Below, one piece after another: positions 26,353 to 36,981 of a DNA stretch of 64,000 bases (its first letter is position 1; every line of letters starts with the position of its first letter). The notes below the pieces were generated by a model. It saw only the letters and a list, made by a program, of their open reading frames with translations, ran no database searches and was not told the DNA's origin. A program made the translations under genes and the position numbers. The stretch comes from Sporocytophaga myxococcoides DSM 11118 (GTDB lineage: Bacteria; Bacteroidota; Bacteroidia; Cytophagales; Cytophagaceae): NCBI RefSeq assembly GCF_000426725.1, contig NZ_KE384560.1:1-64000 (forward strand), read 5' to 3'.

Positions 26353-26412
26353 ATTAGCTTTTATGGATATTTTCAACTTTTAGCTTTAAGCCTTCAACTT
26401 TTCGCTTCAATA

Positions 26413-28749
26413 TCATCTTTCAATTACTTCAAATTTAACCCGCTTGCTTTCTCCGGATTGATCTGTAACAGTCAGATAATGTTCCCCAGGATCAGGATTC
26501 ACAGCAAGCTGGTGAAAGTCTTTAGTTGTTCCTATATAGATGTTATCTATGGACCAGAATAACTCCTTTCCAGGACTTCTGTGAGCTACTTCAAAAACAG
26601 TCTTGCCTTTTCTTTCATCTATCTCTACAGGAATAAATATTTTGCTACCATTGGAAGGATACAGTATGTCGAATGATTTATTGGTTACATAGGCCATGCA
26701 ATCTTCTCTATATGGTGGTAATGTCTTGTATGAAGCATTTTTGTTTTTATAATAATACTCCATAGCAGGAGGAAGGACAAACAAAGTCTTTGTGTGCATA
26801 TTTCTAACAGATTCACATTCTCCGTTTACTCTATACTGCTCTGTTACGTCCAGATGAACAAGCTTATGATATGGACATAAACCGGAAAGATGAGCTGCCT
26901 TTTGCGTCCATTGAATGGTATGTTCTTCACAATTTTCACCAGCTTTAAATCCACTTTTCAAACATACCTCTGTCTGAACCATTTCATTAAATGGCTGCAA
27001 AAACCATTGTTGTGATTTAAGATGTTTAAAGATATCAAATAATATGGGAGCTGCAGAACCAATTCCAGTAAGGTCAGGTCTGCCTTCTCCGTCTGCGTTT
27101 CCGGCCCACACAGCGACAACATATTGGGGCGTACATCCGATAGCCCAGGCATCCCTGTTGCCATAACTTGTTCCTGTTTTCCAAGCAATTTTATATGCTG
27201 AACTAAAGTCTCTCCAAGAAGCATCTTCTTCTGGTCTTGAAACTTCATTCATAGCTTCAAAGGTGAGCCAAATAGATCCTGCATCTAAAACAGTACAATA
27301 GTTTTGTTTTTCTTGTTCTGGAGTAAAAGATGGCTTCTCTGTTTTTAATCTGAATTTATGAATAAGGTGATAATCATTTAATGAAGATGCCATGTTTCTA
27401 TATATTCCTGCAAGATCCCAAAGAGTACCTTCTGCACCTCCTAATATCAGTGATAACCCATAGTGTGTATGAGGTTTATTAAGTGTTGTCATGCCAAGCT
27501 TCTTCAAGTTATGATGAAATTTTTCAACCCCATATTCCTGCAGAATTCGCACTGCGGGTACATTAAGTGATCTCGCTATTGACTGCTTGAATGCCACGGC
27601 TCCATCATAAGTGAGAAAATAATTTTTGGGCGCATATCCACCGATAAGTGTTGGAATATCAGCAACCAGTGATGTGTTCAATAATTTTCCTTCTGAAAGA
27701 AGCATGCCGAACAGCAATGGTTTAAGAATGCTTCCGGTACTTCTCCTTGCCTGAATAATATCTACACTATAGCCATGGTCATCAATTTTGTCACTCAGTA
27801 TATTGCCACCATAAGTGAGGACTTTACCAGTCTTCACATCAAGAATAAGAGCTGCTGCATTATACACACCATTTGCGGATAATCTTTCCTGATGATGAGC
27901 TAGTATCTTATTTACTGTTTTTTGAAGGTGAATATTTAAAGTGCTGCTAATACGCTTACCTTTCATTCCTTTTTTCTCTGAATAGGCAAGCAAATGAGGT
28001 GCAATAATTGGTAAAGCATACGGCCTGCCTGGTAATGGCTCTTTTAATGCCAGTTCATATGATATGTGATCGAGATAGCCATTTTTATACAAACTTTTGA
28101 GAAGTCTGTTTCTTTTCTTTAAAAAGATTACTTCATTTTTTCCCGGAAAAATAAGTGCAGGACTGTTAGGTAAAACTGCAAGTGCTGCGGCTTCAGCCCA
28201 TGAGAGTTGACTTGAGGGAGCGTTGAAATACCTCCATGATGCGGCTTCTAGTCCAACAACATTGCCGCCAAAAGGGGCATTTGAGGCATAAAGTGTTAGT
28301 ATTTCTTTTTTAGATAAAGTCAGTTCAAGCCTTAGAGCCTGCGTGATTTCTATTAACTTTTCAAAAAATGACCTTCTCTTGTTCTTTCGGCTCAGTCTTA
28401 TAACCTGCATAGTAAGAGTACTTCCCCCTCTTACTATTCTTCTGCTTTTTATATTCTGCCAGGCAGAATTGCCAATAGATAAAAAATCTACTCCAACATG
28501 ATTCTGGAAATTCTTGTCTTCAAAAGTTATTATGGATAAAGCGAATTTATTCGGAACTGAATCATTGTCAGGAAACCTCCATTGTCCGTCTGAAGCAATT
28601 TTTGCTGCAAGTAGTTCACCTTTTTTATCTTCAAGTATTGTGCTGGTAGGATCCTTAAAAAGCTTCGAAGGAAGGGAAAACCAAAATAGTAAAAATAGAA
28701 AAAGGAGAAGTGTAAGTATACCTAGATATATTTTGCTTCTCCTTTTCAT
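26413..28749 (-). CDS. pbpC: Penicillin-binding protein 1C
   Basis: The protein has 778 residues and three parts. An N-terminal membrane anchor (YLGILTLLLFLFLLFWF) is followed by a GT51 glycosyltransferase with TFEDKNFQNHVGVD and RGGSTLTMQVIRL. Next is a class A transpeptidase with SILK as the SxxK serine motif, SLN as SxN and KTGTS as KTG. The C-terminal BiPBP_C-like domain (from about 690) ends WSIDNIYIGTTKDFHQL. PBP1C polymerises and cross-links peptidoglycan. The alpha-2-macroglobulin gene sits 13 bp upstream in the same direction, the same pairing as yfhM-pbpC in E. coli, where the two are thought to trap proteases and repair the wall together. Confidence 0.93.
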   Translation of the reverse strand: MKRRSKIYLGILTLLLFLFLLFWFSLPSKLFKDPTSTILEDKKGELLAAKIASDGQWRFPDNDSVPNKFALSIITFEDKNFQNHVGVDFLSIGNSAWQNIKSRRIVRGGSTLTMQVIRLSRKNKRRSFFEKLIEITQALRLELTLSKKEILTLYASNAPFGGNVVGLEAASWRYFNAPSSQLSWAEAAALAVLPNSPALIFPGKNEVIFLKKRNRLLKSLYKNGYLDHISYELALKEPLPGRPYALPIIAPHLLAYSEKKGMKGKRISSTLNIHLQKTVNKILAHHQERLSANGVYNAAALILDVKTGKVLTYGGNILSDKIDDHGYSVDIIQARRSTGSILKPLLFGMLLSEGKLLNTSLVADIPTLIGGYAPKNYFLTYDGAVAFKQSIARSLNVPAVRILQEYGVEKFHHNLKKLGMTTLNKPHTHYGLSLILGGAEGTLWDLAGIYRNMASSLNDYHLIHKFRLKTEKPSFTPEQEKQNYCTVLDAGSIWLTFEAMNEVSRPEEDASWRDFSSAYKIAWKTGTSYGNRDAWAIGCTPQYVVAVWAGNADGEGRPDLTGIGSAAPILFDIFKHLKSQQWFLQPFNEMVQTEVCLKSGFKAGENCEEHTIQWTQKAAHLSGLCPYHKLVHLDVTEQYRVNGECESVRNMHTKTLFVLPPAMEYYYKNKNASYKTLPPYREDCMAYVTNKSFDILYPSNGSKIFIPVEIDERKGKTVFEVAHRSPGKELFWSIDNIYIGTTKDFHQLAVNPDPGEHYLTVTDQSGESKRVKFEVIER

Positions 28750-28762
28750 AAGTTTAATAATA

Positions 28763-31700
28763 TTACTTAAGAGAAATATTTTCTCCTGCTTTAAATACTT
28801 CTACCCATTTCCCTGGCACAGTTGCATTGATAGAACCATCATACATAGCTTCCGCATAAGTAGCCGGAAGGTAGAATCTTCCAAGGTATGCAGCATTCAG
28901 CATAACCCTGAACGTCTTTTTTTCATTTGCCTTTATGTCAAAGAAAGTATACACTCTGTCATCCCTTATATCTCTGTAAGTGGGAGCATCTGCCAATGGA
29001 AGTCCGTTAGAGGTTGTTTCCTCAGCTTCTTCTTCATTTTCTGATTCTTCATCGCCATAGTAAGTATACCTTCTTCTCTTTTCTTCTTTAGTCTTTTCAG
29101 TAAAGTTATCTAAACGGGAATTATTAATTTCCCATCCTGATGCGAAGATCTGCTTTAACGCCATTTGCTGGTAATCTCCTCTGAGTCCAGGGTTTGAAAC
29201 AGAAACTTCAGCAATGAAGTCAGTGCCCTGCTCAAGTTTGTCAACATCTATTTCTGCTCCATCTTTTGACAAATAACGAACGGAAATTCCAAGATTGTTT
29301 TCAGCAGCTTCCTCCATTCCTGGCTTTGGTGTGCCTGTAAGTAATACTCTGGCATATGCGACACCATTGCTGTTGTTTTTAACCTGAAGGTTGAATGGAT
29401 TTACATTTGGTTTCAAATCAACTTCAGCAATTTTCATATCTGTCATTGCAGTAACTGGTTTACTGTTATTGACAGAATAAGCAAAACTTACTTTAGTTCC
29501 AGGAGCAGAAACATTAGCAAACTTTGTTATTGCCATCAGACAATAAGCTGTTTCCTGCGTACTCAGCCACTTATCTGAAGACAATGCCGCTGAGATTTCT
29601 TTTGCAAGTGGTGCAGCTTGCGCTTTCATATTCATGATGCTTAATACTTCAAGGATCATGGCCTTATCTCTTAAGGTTGATCCGTAAGTATTGTCCATTT
29701 CTCTGTAATCTTTCACAGTAAGAGAGGCAGTACTTACCAGGTTTTTAGCGACTTCTGTTTGTCCTGCAAGATGGTATGCGGCAGCAAGTCTCCACTTAGC
29801 AGGAGAAGAGAGATTTCTTGATTCTCTTAGTCTGTTCATTGCGCCTATTTCAGGATCACCCGCAAGTGCCAGTGTATACAATCTATATGCCTGAGTCAAG
29901 TCATCATTATATGCATCATAGTTCCAGTTGCGGGCTTCTTTCTTCTGGCTCTTCTTCCAGTTATTGAGGAAACCTTGAGGAAGTGCATATCCTTTTTTCT
30001 CTGCTTCTACCATAAAATGACCTGCGTAATTGGTTGCCCAGGCCTCATAAGAACTTTGTCCTGGCCAATAGGTCATTCCTCCATCGGGTAGTTGAAATAA
30101 CTTAAGGCGTTGAATTCCTGCTTTAACATTCTTCTCAACCATTCTTTTCATGTCCTCTGTTGGCTGCATCAACTCAAGTACATATAATTGAGGGAACACA
30201 GACGATGTTGTCTGCTCTACACATCCATAAGGATAGTGAACCAGATATCTTAAACGTTTACCCAGGTTTATCGGAGGTATTACTGATATTTCAAGTGTTG
30301 CCTTGTTTGTTCCTGCTAATCCAAATGGCGTAAAATCTGAATTCCAGGAAGCGTTTGAAGAAAGGACATTTTCATACACTTTGGTAATTTCAGTATTACC
30401 ATTTCTGATGTCTATGTCAACATTATATTCCGCTCTCTCTTTTCCGCTTATTGCAGTTACAGAAACAGAACCTTTACCTGCTGCCGGTTTCGCTTTTAGA
30501 TAGAAGTTTACAACTTCATCTCCAGGCTGATTAAATGTTATGCTTTTTGAACTCTCTGCAATTGGCTCAAACATATTATTAGCCTTTATCGTGACATTAA
30601 CATTCTTCACGTTTTTAGTCATGGCAAAAATGTTCACAGGCAATGCTACAGATTCTTCAGGCCCAAGTACTCTCGGAAGTGTTGCCAATACCATTAATGG
30701 TTTTCTTACCGGAACAGCTTTTTCTGCTTTTCCGTAAGCCCCGTCTGGGTTTCCTGCTACAACCATTGCTTTCACAGAGCCCACATATTGTGGCATTTTT
30801 AATGTATGTGTTGCTGAGCCACCAGATGCGAGGCTGAAAGGTCCTATAAACTTTACAACAGGTTTAAACCTGTTGGTTTTATTTCCTTCGCTGCCTTTGA
30901 GTTCACCGTCACCACCAATGCTTAATATCTTATCTATTCTTTCTCCATATGCACCGATGACATAGTCATACATATCCCATGTATTTACACCAAGTGCTTC
31001 TTTAGCATAGAAGTGGTCATGCGGATCTGGGGCTTTAAAATGAGTAAGATCGAGCAATCCTTCATCTACAACAGCAAGCGTATATATCATAGGTTTGCCG
31101 TTTTGTTCTTTTATGGAAACGGTAAAGTCTTCTTCCGGTCTTAGCTCTTCTTTCATTGAGATAACAGGGGCGAGAATCGTTTGTGGATTTTCAACGGTTA
31201 TAGGAATTATACCATATAACCTAATCGGAAGATCATTAAGCGTTTGTGCATGTGGTTGAATCAATGTCACATTAACAAAGATGTTTGGAGTCATTTCTTC
31301 AGTAACTTTGAATTCAAAATTATTATTACCTTTCTTGGTCTCCATCCACTGGGTTTGCAGTACTTTAGCTCCTGATTCAATACTAATCAATGCCCTACCT
31401 TCGCTGCTTCCCGGAATTGAGAGACGAGCGGTTTCTCCTACATTATATTTCGGCTTATCTGAAGAAAAAGAAAGTAATGCAGCGCCTCCTTGATTTCTTT
31501 CTCTTGAGTTGCCAGCCCATCCTGGCCAGTCTATAAATACAATCTTCCCAGTGCTATGGCCACTTTTCGTATCTTTAGCACGAATATAAAAACGACCCCA
31601 TTCAGGGTAGTTCACTCTGAATTGCCATTTTGCCTTTCCATTGATAGTGACTACATTTTCTCTTACAAGAGCTTGTTTATAGTTATTGTCCAGATATGCT

Positions 31701-34468
31701 GAAAGGTTCTCTTCTCCTTTTTCCCACCAGTATCTCCATTCTATTTTATATAGCTCCATCTGGATGTTCATTCCTGATACAAGATTCCCATTAGGATCAA
31801 GACTTACTATTTCAATTGTATGTGAAGTATCCGTGAGCAGCATGTTTCTGGCTTTGTCGCCTTCTGGAACTCTAATACCTGTAAAAGATGTAAATGGATA
31901 ATATGGCATAGAAAATCTGTCAATGCTTGAGGCACCACCTTCTTCCATTACTCTTACTTTAAAGTTGGCTGTCATCACGCCCGGAGCATTATCACCCGCT
32001 TCCAGGTGTGCATTCACCGTTGCATTACCGTCCTGGTCTATTCTGCCTTTGAAGATTTCAATTGGTTCACCTTCATATTTTTTAGCCGGATCATCAAAGA
32101 TGAAATCAGAGTATTTGTTAAACTTGGTTTCACCTTTTGCAAGTTGAACTGTCACGTCAGTCTCAAGATTCTTTGCAACTGCCCCATGCAACCATTTTAC
32201 ATTTAAATCACCTTTGAGAGACGAACCTCCCGCTGTGATTTTATCTGTGCCAAAATCAAGGTTTATTTTAAGTCTGTTTGGCATTACGGTTTCTATCTTC
32301 AATGGATAGCTGAAAGTGGCTCCGCCAACTTTAACAGTTGCAGTCCAGTTACCAGTTGGGTCTTCAGGTGAAGTGGTTGTACTGAAGTTGTAGAATCCTT
32401 CCACTGAATTAGAGGATACTAGCTTCTTTATTACCTGACCTGATGGGTTGGTTAATTCAAAGTTTACTGGCAGGTTTTTAGGAAGGTTGTGAAGTTTGTC
32501 TTCAAGAATAAAAGTTAGAAACAAAGAATCTCCCGGTCTCCAAACTCCTCTTTCTCCATATAAAAATCCCTTTATTCCCTTTTGTACTTTGGCTCCTGAT
32601 ATATCGAAGTTGCTGACAGCTAACGCCGATTGATCATCCATCTTCAGATAACCAATTTGTTCTTCTTTCTTAACCTTAACTAAAAAAGGTTTCTTTTTTA
32701 AATCAATAGTAAGAACACCATCACCGTTAGTTTTATCTTGAGAAAGCAGTTGCTGCTGGTAATCATAAACTTCAACGGCAGCTCCTTCAACAGGTTTGGT
32801 TGTTTTAAGGTCGGTGACTACAAATACAAGATTTCCTGAAGAACCAGCTTTAGCGATTATGCCAAGATCGGAAGCAAAAATGTTTCTTGAAACAGATCTG
32901 TATTCGCCATAATAAGAATTATGGCATGGATTCTCTCTCTCGGAATAGTCGTATTCCTCGTTATAATATTCTTCGCTGTAGTCCCAATAGCTGGATTCGT
33001 TTTCCTCAATAATATCATCTTCATTGTCTTCCAGAGTAGTTTGCCCTGTAGCTTCAGAAACGGCCTCTTCAGAAGCATCACAACTATAGAAAATGTCTTT
33101 TTTGTCAAAGCCTATTTTAATCTGGTAAATAGCTCCTGGCTCAGTTTTGATTAAGGTTGATATATCAAGAGCATATCTTTTCCATTTACCATAATCATTG
33201 GGATTGGTATTGTTTAATGAGATATTTTTTTTCAGAATAACTTTTCCAACTCTTTTAATCTCACTGTTGCCATCATATTTGTTTACCTGGAAAAACTGAG
33301 TAACATTGTTTTCAAAGATCTTGATAACTTTTACATTAACCGATTTCAGGCTTACTGCTTCAAATGGGAATATAAGACCATCTGTGCTAGGAAGAATAAC
33401 GCCTTTGCCAGTTAGTTTAACAGAAGGTTTTATTTCTTCAAAGTTAATATCAAGCGTTTGTGTCTTTCCTAAAGCTTTGCCTTTAATATTTTTAACACCT
33501 TCATTTACAGTAATAGTTTTATTGCCAATTTGTCTTACCGGAGGATAAAGCTTTAATACATTCTCATCTTTTACAATGTTGAAATCAGGTACGTCAGTAA
33601 TCTGGATGAGGCCTTGAAGATCCTGATTTGGATCAAGTGGATCAGAAAACTGAATTTCTGCATACTGCTCTTCACCTTGTACAGCTCTTGCAGATACGAT
33701 AGAGAATTCTCCTATAGCCGGAATTTCTATAGTTTCAGTTCCTTTAGTCTCAGACTGAATAGGAGTGCCATCCCACGTTAAGACAACAGTTCCTGCCGCT
33801 TCTTTCCTTTGGATCTTTTCAACCTGAAATCTGTGAGTTTTTCTGTCGTTTTCGTGTGTCCAGGTAATTGAGAGTGTTTTACCATCCTGGCTTGCAGTTA
33901 ATACTTTTTCAAGGGTTGCATTATCTACAACATCGGCAGTACTTAGTATGCCAAGCAACTTCTGAGAGGCAAAGTTTGTAACTTCGTAAGTCCTTAATCC
34001 TTCTACATATACATCAAAGGTCTGGGGTATGGTCTGAAATGCAAAATCAAAAGTCTGAAGGTCTTCAGGCATCTGCATAACTTCTCCTATTTCAAATTTG
34101 GCATCAAACGATTGTCCCGGATTGAGAGGCTCCTCCGGAACAAATTCAATAGTGCTTTTATCTATCCATTTTGTAGTTCCCTTTATGGATGGAGAGAAGC
34201 TGAATAGGTCTGTTTGAAGGGGGTTGTTAATCTCTTCTGGCTTTACAATTTCAGAAATAAAAGAAATCCTGATTGGAGATTCTCTGGATATTATACCGCC
34301 GGTGAAAGAACTGACATAGGCTTTAAATGCCGGGTTGAATTTGTATTCACCTTTAGCTTTGTTTTTTGAAGCATACCAGTAGACGCCTCCGCCTATTGCT
34401 GCAATAGCTAATACTGAGGACAAGATAACTTTTATCTTACTGCCTGAGAGTAATGTTTTTAAGGACAT
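28763..34468 (-). CDS. Bacterial alpha-2-macroglobulin (YfhM-like)
   Basis: The product has 1901 residues. A single N-terminal membrane helix (about 14-32, VILSSVLAIAAIGGGVYWYA) anchors it; no lipobox is seen, unlike E. coli YfhM. Many macroglobulin beta domains follow. The thioester motif CVEQ is present in YGCVEQTTSS, with C1416 as the reactive cysteine, then an alpha-helical toroid of repeats (AYNDDLTQAYRLYTLALAG). Bacterial alpha-2-macroglobulins inhibit proteases in the periplasm by covalent trapping, here in a cell that also exports a protease. An acidic tract (DNEDDIIEENESSYWDYS...) at about 460-490 is unusual. It is co-transcribed with pbpC. Confidence 0.93.
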   Translation of the reverse strand: MSLKTLLSGSKIKVILSSVLAIAAIGGGVYWYASKNKAKGEYKFNPAFKAYVSSFTGGIISRESPIRISFISEIVKPEEINNPLQTDLFSFSPSIKGTTKWIDKSTIEFVPEEPLNPGQSFDAKFEIGEVMQMPEDLQTFDFAFQTIPQTFDVYVEGLRTYEVTNFASQKLLGILSTADVVDNATLEKVLTASQDGKTLSITWTHENDRKTHRFQVEKIQRKEAAGTVVLTWDGTPIQSETKGTETIEIPAIGEFSIVSARAVQGEEQYAEIQFSDPLDPNQDLQGLIQITDVPDFNIVKDENVLKLYPPVRQIGNKTITVNEGVKNIKGKALGKTQTLDINFEEIKPSVKLTGKGVILPSTDGLIFPFEAVSLKSVNVKVIKIFENNVTQFFQVNKYDGNSEIKRVGKVILKKNISLNNTNPNDYGKWKRYALDISTLIKTEPGAIYQIKIGFDKKDIFYSCDASEEAVSEATGQTTLEDNEDDIIEENESSYWDYSEEYYNEEYDYSERENPCHNSYYGEYRSVSRNIFASDLGIIAKAGSSGNLVFVVTDLKTTKPVEGAAVEVYDYQQQLLSQDKTNGDGVLTIDLKKKPFLVKVKKEEQIGYLKMDDQSALAVSNFDISGAKVQKGIKGFLYGERGVWRPGDSLFLTFILEDKLHNLPKNLPVNFELTNPSGQVIKKLVSSNSVEGFYNFSTTTSPEDPTGNWTATVKVGGATFSYPLKIETVMPNRLKINLDFGTDKITAGGSSLKGDLNVKWLHGAVAKNLETDVTVQLAKGETKFNKYSDFIFDDPAKKYEGEPIEIFKGRIDQDGNATVNAHLEAGDNAPGVMTANFKVRVMEEGGASSIDRFSMPYYPFTSFTGIRVPEGDKARNMLLTDTSHTIEIVSLDPNGNLVSGMNIQMELYKIEWRYWWEKGEENLSAYLDNNYKQALVRENVVTINGKAKWQFRVNYPEWGRFYIRAKDTKSGHSTGKIVFIDWPGWAGNSRERNQGGAALLSFSSDKPKYNVGETARLSIPGSSEGRALISIESGAKVLQTQWMETKKGNNNFEFKVTEEMTPNIFVNVTLIQPHAQTLNDLPIRLYGIIPITVENPQTILAPVISMKEELRPEEDFTVSIKEQNGKPMIYTLAVVDEGLLDLTHFKAPDPHDHFYAKEALGVNTWDMYDYVIGAYGERIDKILSIGGDGELKGSEGNKTNRFKPVVKFIGPFSLASGGSATHTLKMPQYVGSVKAMVVAGNPDGAYGKAEKAVPVRKPLMVLATLPRVLGPEESVALPVNIFAMTKNVKNVNVTIKANNMFEPIAESSKSITFNQPGDEVVNFYLKAKPAAGKGSVSVTAISGKERAEYNVDIDIRNGNTEITKVYENVLSSNASWNSDFTPFGLAGTNKATLEISVIPPINLGKRLRYLVHYPYGCVEQTTSSVFPQLYVLELMQPTEDMKRMVEKNVKAGIQRLKLFQLPDGGMTYWPGQSSYEAWATNYAGHFMVEAEKKGYALPQGFLNNWKKSQKKEARNWNYDAYNDDLTQAYRLYTLALAGDPEIGAMNRLRESRNLSSPAKWRLAAAYHLAGQTEVAKNLVSTASLTVKDYREMDNTYGSTLRDKAMILEVLSIMNMKAQAAPLAKEISAALSSDKWLSTQETAYCLMAITKFANVSAPGTKVSFAYSVNNSKPVTAMTDMKIAEVDLKPNVNPFNLQVKNNSNGVAYARVLLTGTPKPGMEEAAENNLGISVRYLSKDGAEIDVDKLEQGTDFIAEVSVSNPGLRGDYQQMALKQIFASGWEINNSRLDNFTEKTKEEKRRRYTYYGDEESENEEEAEETTSNGLPLADAPTYRDIRDDRVYTFFDIKANEKKTFRVMLNAAYLGRFYLPATYAEAMYDGSINATVPGKWVEVFKAGENISLK

Positions 34469-34592
34469 AAAAAAAGTTGAATAAGTAGCTTTTCTAAAAG
34501 TTTAATGTTGATACTATTTGAAACTTTATAAAGGTTAAAATCACCCTTAAGTTAACGGAAAAGTATCTTTAAAAAGTGAAAATCTGGTAAAA

Positions 34593-34630
34593 ATAATTGC
34601 CGTCCTTTCATTTGAAAAGACGGCAATTAT
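34593..34630 (-). terminator. Terminator of the M1 peptidase / outer-membrane protein genes
   Basis: ATAATTGCCGTC (34593-34604) pairs perfectly with GACGGCAATTAT (34619-34630). The inner bases TTTC/GAAA can extend the stem. On the minus strand TTTTTACC follows. It closes the transcript that ends with the gene at 34651. Confidence 0.8.
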
Positions 34631-34650
34631 AAATTCATTTTGTAAGAAAA

Positions 34651-35304
34651 TTATTTACCGAAGCTGAATCTTCCACCGATACCACCTTGGCCATAAGCAT
34701 TTGGATAACGAAGGAATGCTATAAATACGTTAGCATCAGCAAAGAAAGTGATTGGAGCCTGTTTTAGAGCATATTCAATTCCTCCGACAACATCCGGACC
34801 AATATCAATTGTGTGTACTCTGTCTTCAGCATAGTAGTAGTTTCCAAAGTTATCATAGTACTGACGCACAGGTACTACGAAAGTATTGTATCTCACCTGT
34901 CCTCCAAAGCCTATATGCCAGGTAAATCCATCTATGTCACCAATAGGGAATCTCCATAGATAATGTACTTGGAGTGCCATACCAAAATAATTATAACCAT
35001 AACGACCGGTATAATATCCGTGGCCTCTGTAGTCATAATCGTATTTTCTGTCATAATATCTGTCTGCATAATGCGCACCACCCCAAATAGGGAACCCGAA
35101 TACAAACTCCAGGGCTTTTTTATCCATGTACTGCTTTAAAGTTACACCTGTAGGATCTCCAAGTTTAAGACCTAATGTTAAATCATTTCTTGAAAACGCC
35201 TGATTTCCTTTTGAAGAACTTTTCTTCTTCTGTGAATATCCTGAAAATGAAATGCCAAGCATCAGGATAAATACAACTAATGTTCTGGTAATTGTCCTAT
35301 TCAT
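34651..35304 (-). CDS. Probable outer-membrane beta-barrel protein, tyrosine-rich, unknown
   Basis: The protein has 217 residues. A signal peptide (TLVVFILMLGISFSGYSQ) is followed by a basic linker (KKKSSSKG) and alternating hydrophobic strands typical of small porin-like barrels (TLGLKLGDPTGVTLKQYM, YFGMALQVHYLWRFP, ITFFADANVFIAFLRY). It ends in F-x-F-G-K, close to the terminal aromatic that outer-membrane barrels use for insertion. A segment at about 75-105 is very rich in tyrosine and aspartate (YYDRKYDYDYRGHGYY), probably a surface loop. No family name can be given. The M1 peptidase gene ends 4 bp upstream, so the two are co-transcribed. Confidence 0.75.
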   Translation of the reverse strand: MNRTITRTLVVFILMLGISFSGYSQKKKSSSKGNQAFSRNDLTLGLKLGDPTGVTLKQYMDKKALEFVFGFPIWGGAHYADRYYDRKYDYDYRGHGYYTGRYGYNYFGMALQVHYLWRFPIGDIDGFTWHIGFGGQVRYNTFVVPVRQYYDNFGNYYYAEDRVHTIDIGPDVVGGIEYALKQAPITFFADANVFIAFLRYPNAYGQGGIGGRFSFGK

Positions 35305-35308
35305 ATAT

Positions 35309-36940
35309 TTAGTTTAATTTTTCGCTGCTAATATAATATAAGTCTGTGGGGATTTTAAAATCTTCGAGGTCGTTTTCTTCTAATTCGACCTTTTTAAATT
35401 GTTGATCCGCTATAAGCACTATCGCTTTCCCGCTTTGTAATTTTAATTTTACAGGAATTGTAAAGCCATTCACAGATGCTCTCATACGGTAAACAAGGTA
35501 GAATTTGTTTTTCTTTCTTTTTACCTTATACTCAAATATCGGAATGTCAGTGTGTAATAAGTACTGATCAAAGAACGGCCTCAAGTTAATCATTCCTTTT
35601 TGAGAAATAAAATTTATCAATTCATCAGAACATATCTGCTTTTGAGAGAATTGGTGCTGTATTTCTTTAAGAATAGAAAACCACAGGCTATCATTGTCTA
35701 TAACAGATCTTAATGTATGGAGCATCCATGAACCTTTATAGTACATGTCCGAATCTTTCCAATAGTGGTAATTGACATTTGAAGGACCTTTTATCGGCTC
35801 GCTGTTTTTAATATAGTTTCGTTGTCGAAACAGGTAATTTACGGATGAAGTAAAATCAAACATGCATTCGACAAATAACGCTTCGGCATAAGTCGTAAAT
35901 GATTCCTGAATCCAGAGATCCCCATGGTCACATGCGCTAACATTGTTCCCCCACCACTCATGTGCACTTTCATGGATAACAATGTAGTCGTATCCAAGCA
36001 TGTTTTTCCTGAACTTATTTCCATATGCAATAGCACTTTGGTGCTCCATTCCGAGATAAGGGGTTTCAATAAGAGCATAACCGTCTTTAGGAAAAGGATA
36101 TTTACCAAAATATTGCTCAAAGCATTTTAGCATGGGCTTTACCTGTTGGAAGTATTCCCAGGCCTTATCTTTATTTTTTTGAAGTACATAATATCTGAGA
36201 TCTAAAGTGCTGCTGTCTGCTCTTATATACTCATCTTTGATTTCTGCATAGTTTCCTATATTTAAGGTCACATTATAGTTATTAATGGGATAATGGACTT
36301 TCCATTTGTAGGTATGAAAATCTTTTCCGCAGACCTCCTGCTCCAGATTTCCATTGCTTATGCACTTCAATCCTTTGGGTACAGAAAAAGTCAGCTGAAC
36401 ACTATCTGCTTCATCAGAAGGATGGTCTTTACATGGCCACCACAGACTTGCTCCGTCTCCTTCACATGACACACCCACCCATGGCTTGCCTTCAGTATCC
36501 TTAGACCATATAAAGCCACCTTCCCAAGGAGGATTCCTTGCCTCAAAAGGATTTCCCGAATAATAAATGGAAATTGAGTCTAATGAATAAGGCTTTAATG
36601 CATTCTTAAAATTTATAAATACTGCATTACTGTCTCTTTCAAAATTAAGAGTTTCATTATGGTGTCTGATGCTATCAACCCTAAGTGTTGAATAAAGGTC
36701 TACTTGAACTCTTATGAAGGGTTCTATTACTTTAAAGTGGATAGAGTTGCTTCCCATTATATGTTTTTTATCAGGGTCAATCTGAAGTTTTAAATTATAA
36801 AAGTGAACATCATAGCATGCCCTCAATGGGGAAAGGCTTCCTCGAAGTGTATCATATCTGGTAAAAGATTTTGTCTGAGATCGTCCACAGTGATAGATAA
36901 ACTGAAGTGAAAGAATGATAGAAAAAAATCTTAAATACAT
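35309..36940 (-). CDS. M1 family metallopeptidase, short form
   Basis: The protein has 543 residues, about 300 fewer than classic aminopeptidase N, as in the compact Bacteroidota M1 group that lacks the C-terminal helical domain. A signal-like N-terminus (YLRFFSIILSLQFIYHCG) is followed by the beta-barrel domain. The catalytic core has the substrate motif YLGMEHQSAIAYG in place of GAMEN. The zinc site is HESAH, with H323 and H327, and the third ligand is E346 in ESFTTYAE. It would remove N-terminal amino acids from peptides in the periplasm. The same transcript carries the outer-membrane protein downstream. Confidence 0.9.
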   Translation of the reverse strand: MYLRFFSIILSLQFIYHCGRSQTKSFTRYDTLRGSLSPLRACYDVHFYNLKLQIDPDKKHIMGSNSIHFKVIEPFIRVQVDLYSTLRVDSIRHHNETLNFERDSNAVFINFKNALKPYSLDSISIYYSGNPFEARNPPWEGGFIWSKDTEGKPWVGVSCEGDGASLWWPCKDHPSDEADSVQLTFSVPKGLKCISNGNLEQEVCGKDFHTYKWKVHYPINNYNVTLNIGNYAEIKDEYIRADSSTLDLRYYVLQKNKDKAWEYFQQVKPMLKCFEQYFGKYPFPKDGYALIETPYLGMEHQSAIAYGNKFRKNMLGYDYIVIHESAHEWWGNNVSACDHGDLWIQESFTTYAEALFVECMFDFTSSVNYLFRQRNYIKNSEPIKGPSNVNYHYWKDSDMYYKGSWMLHTLRSVIDNDSLWFSILKEIQHQFSQKQICSDELINFISQKGMINLRPFFDQYLLHTDIPIFEYKVKRKKNKFYLVYRMRASVNGFTIPVKLKLQSGKAIVLIADQQFKKVELEENDLEDFKIPTDLYYISSEKLN

Positions 36941-36981
36941 TTTTCAAGAAGAGTTTGCTGGTAAAATTGGAGATATTTTTA

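Noticed and set aside
32857-33154. Open frames on both strands in the acidic-tract region of the alpha-2-macroglobulin gene
   Set aside because: They lie fully inside the large gene in other frames and exist only because the acidic-rich codons lack stops when read otherwise; no family resemblance.
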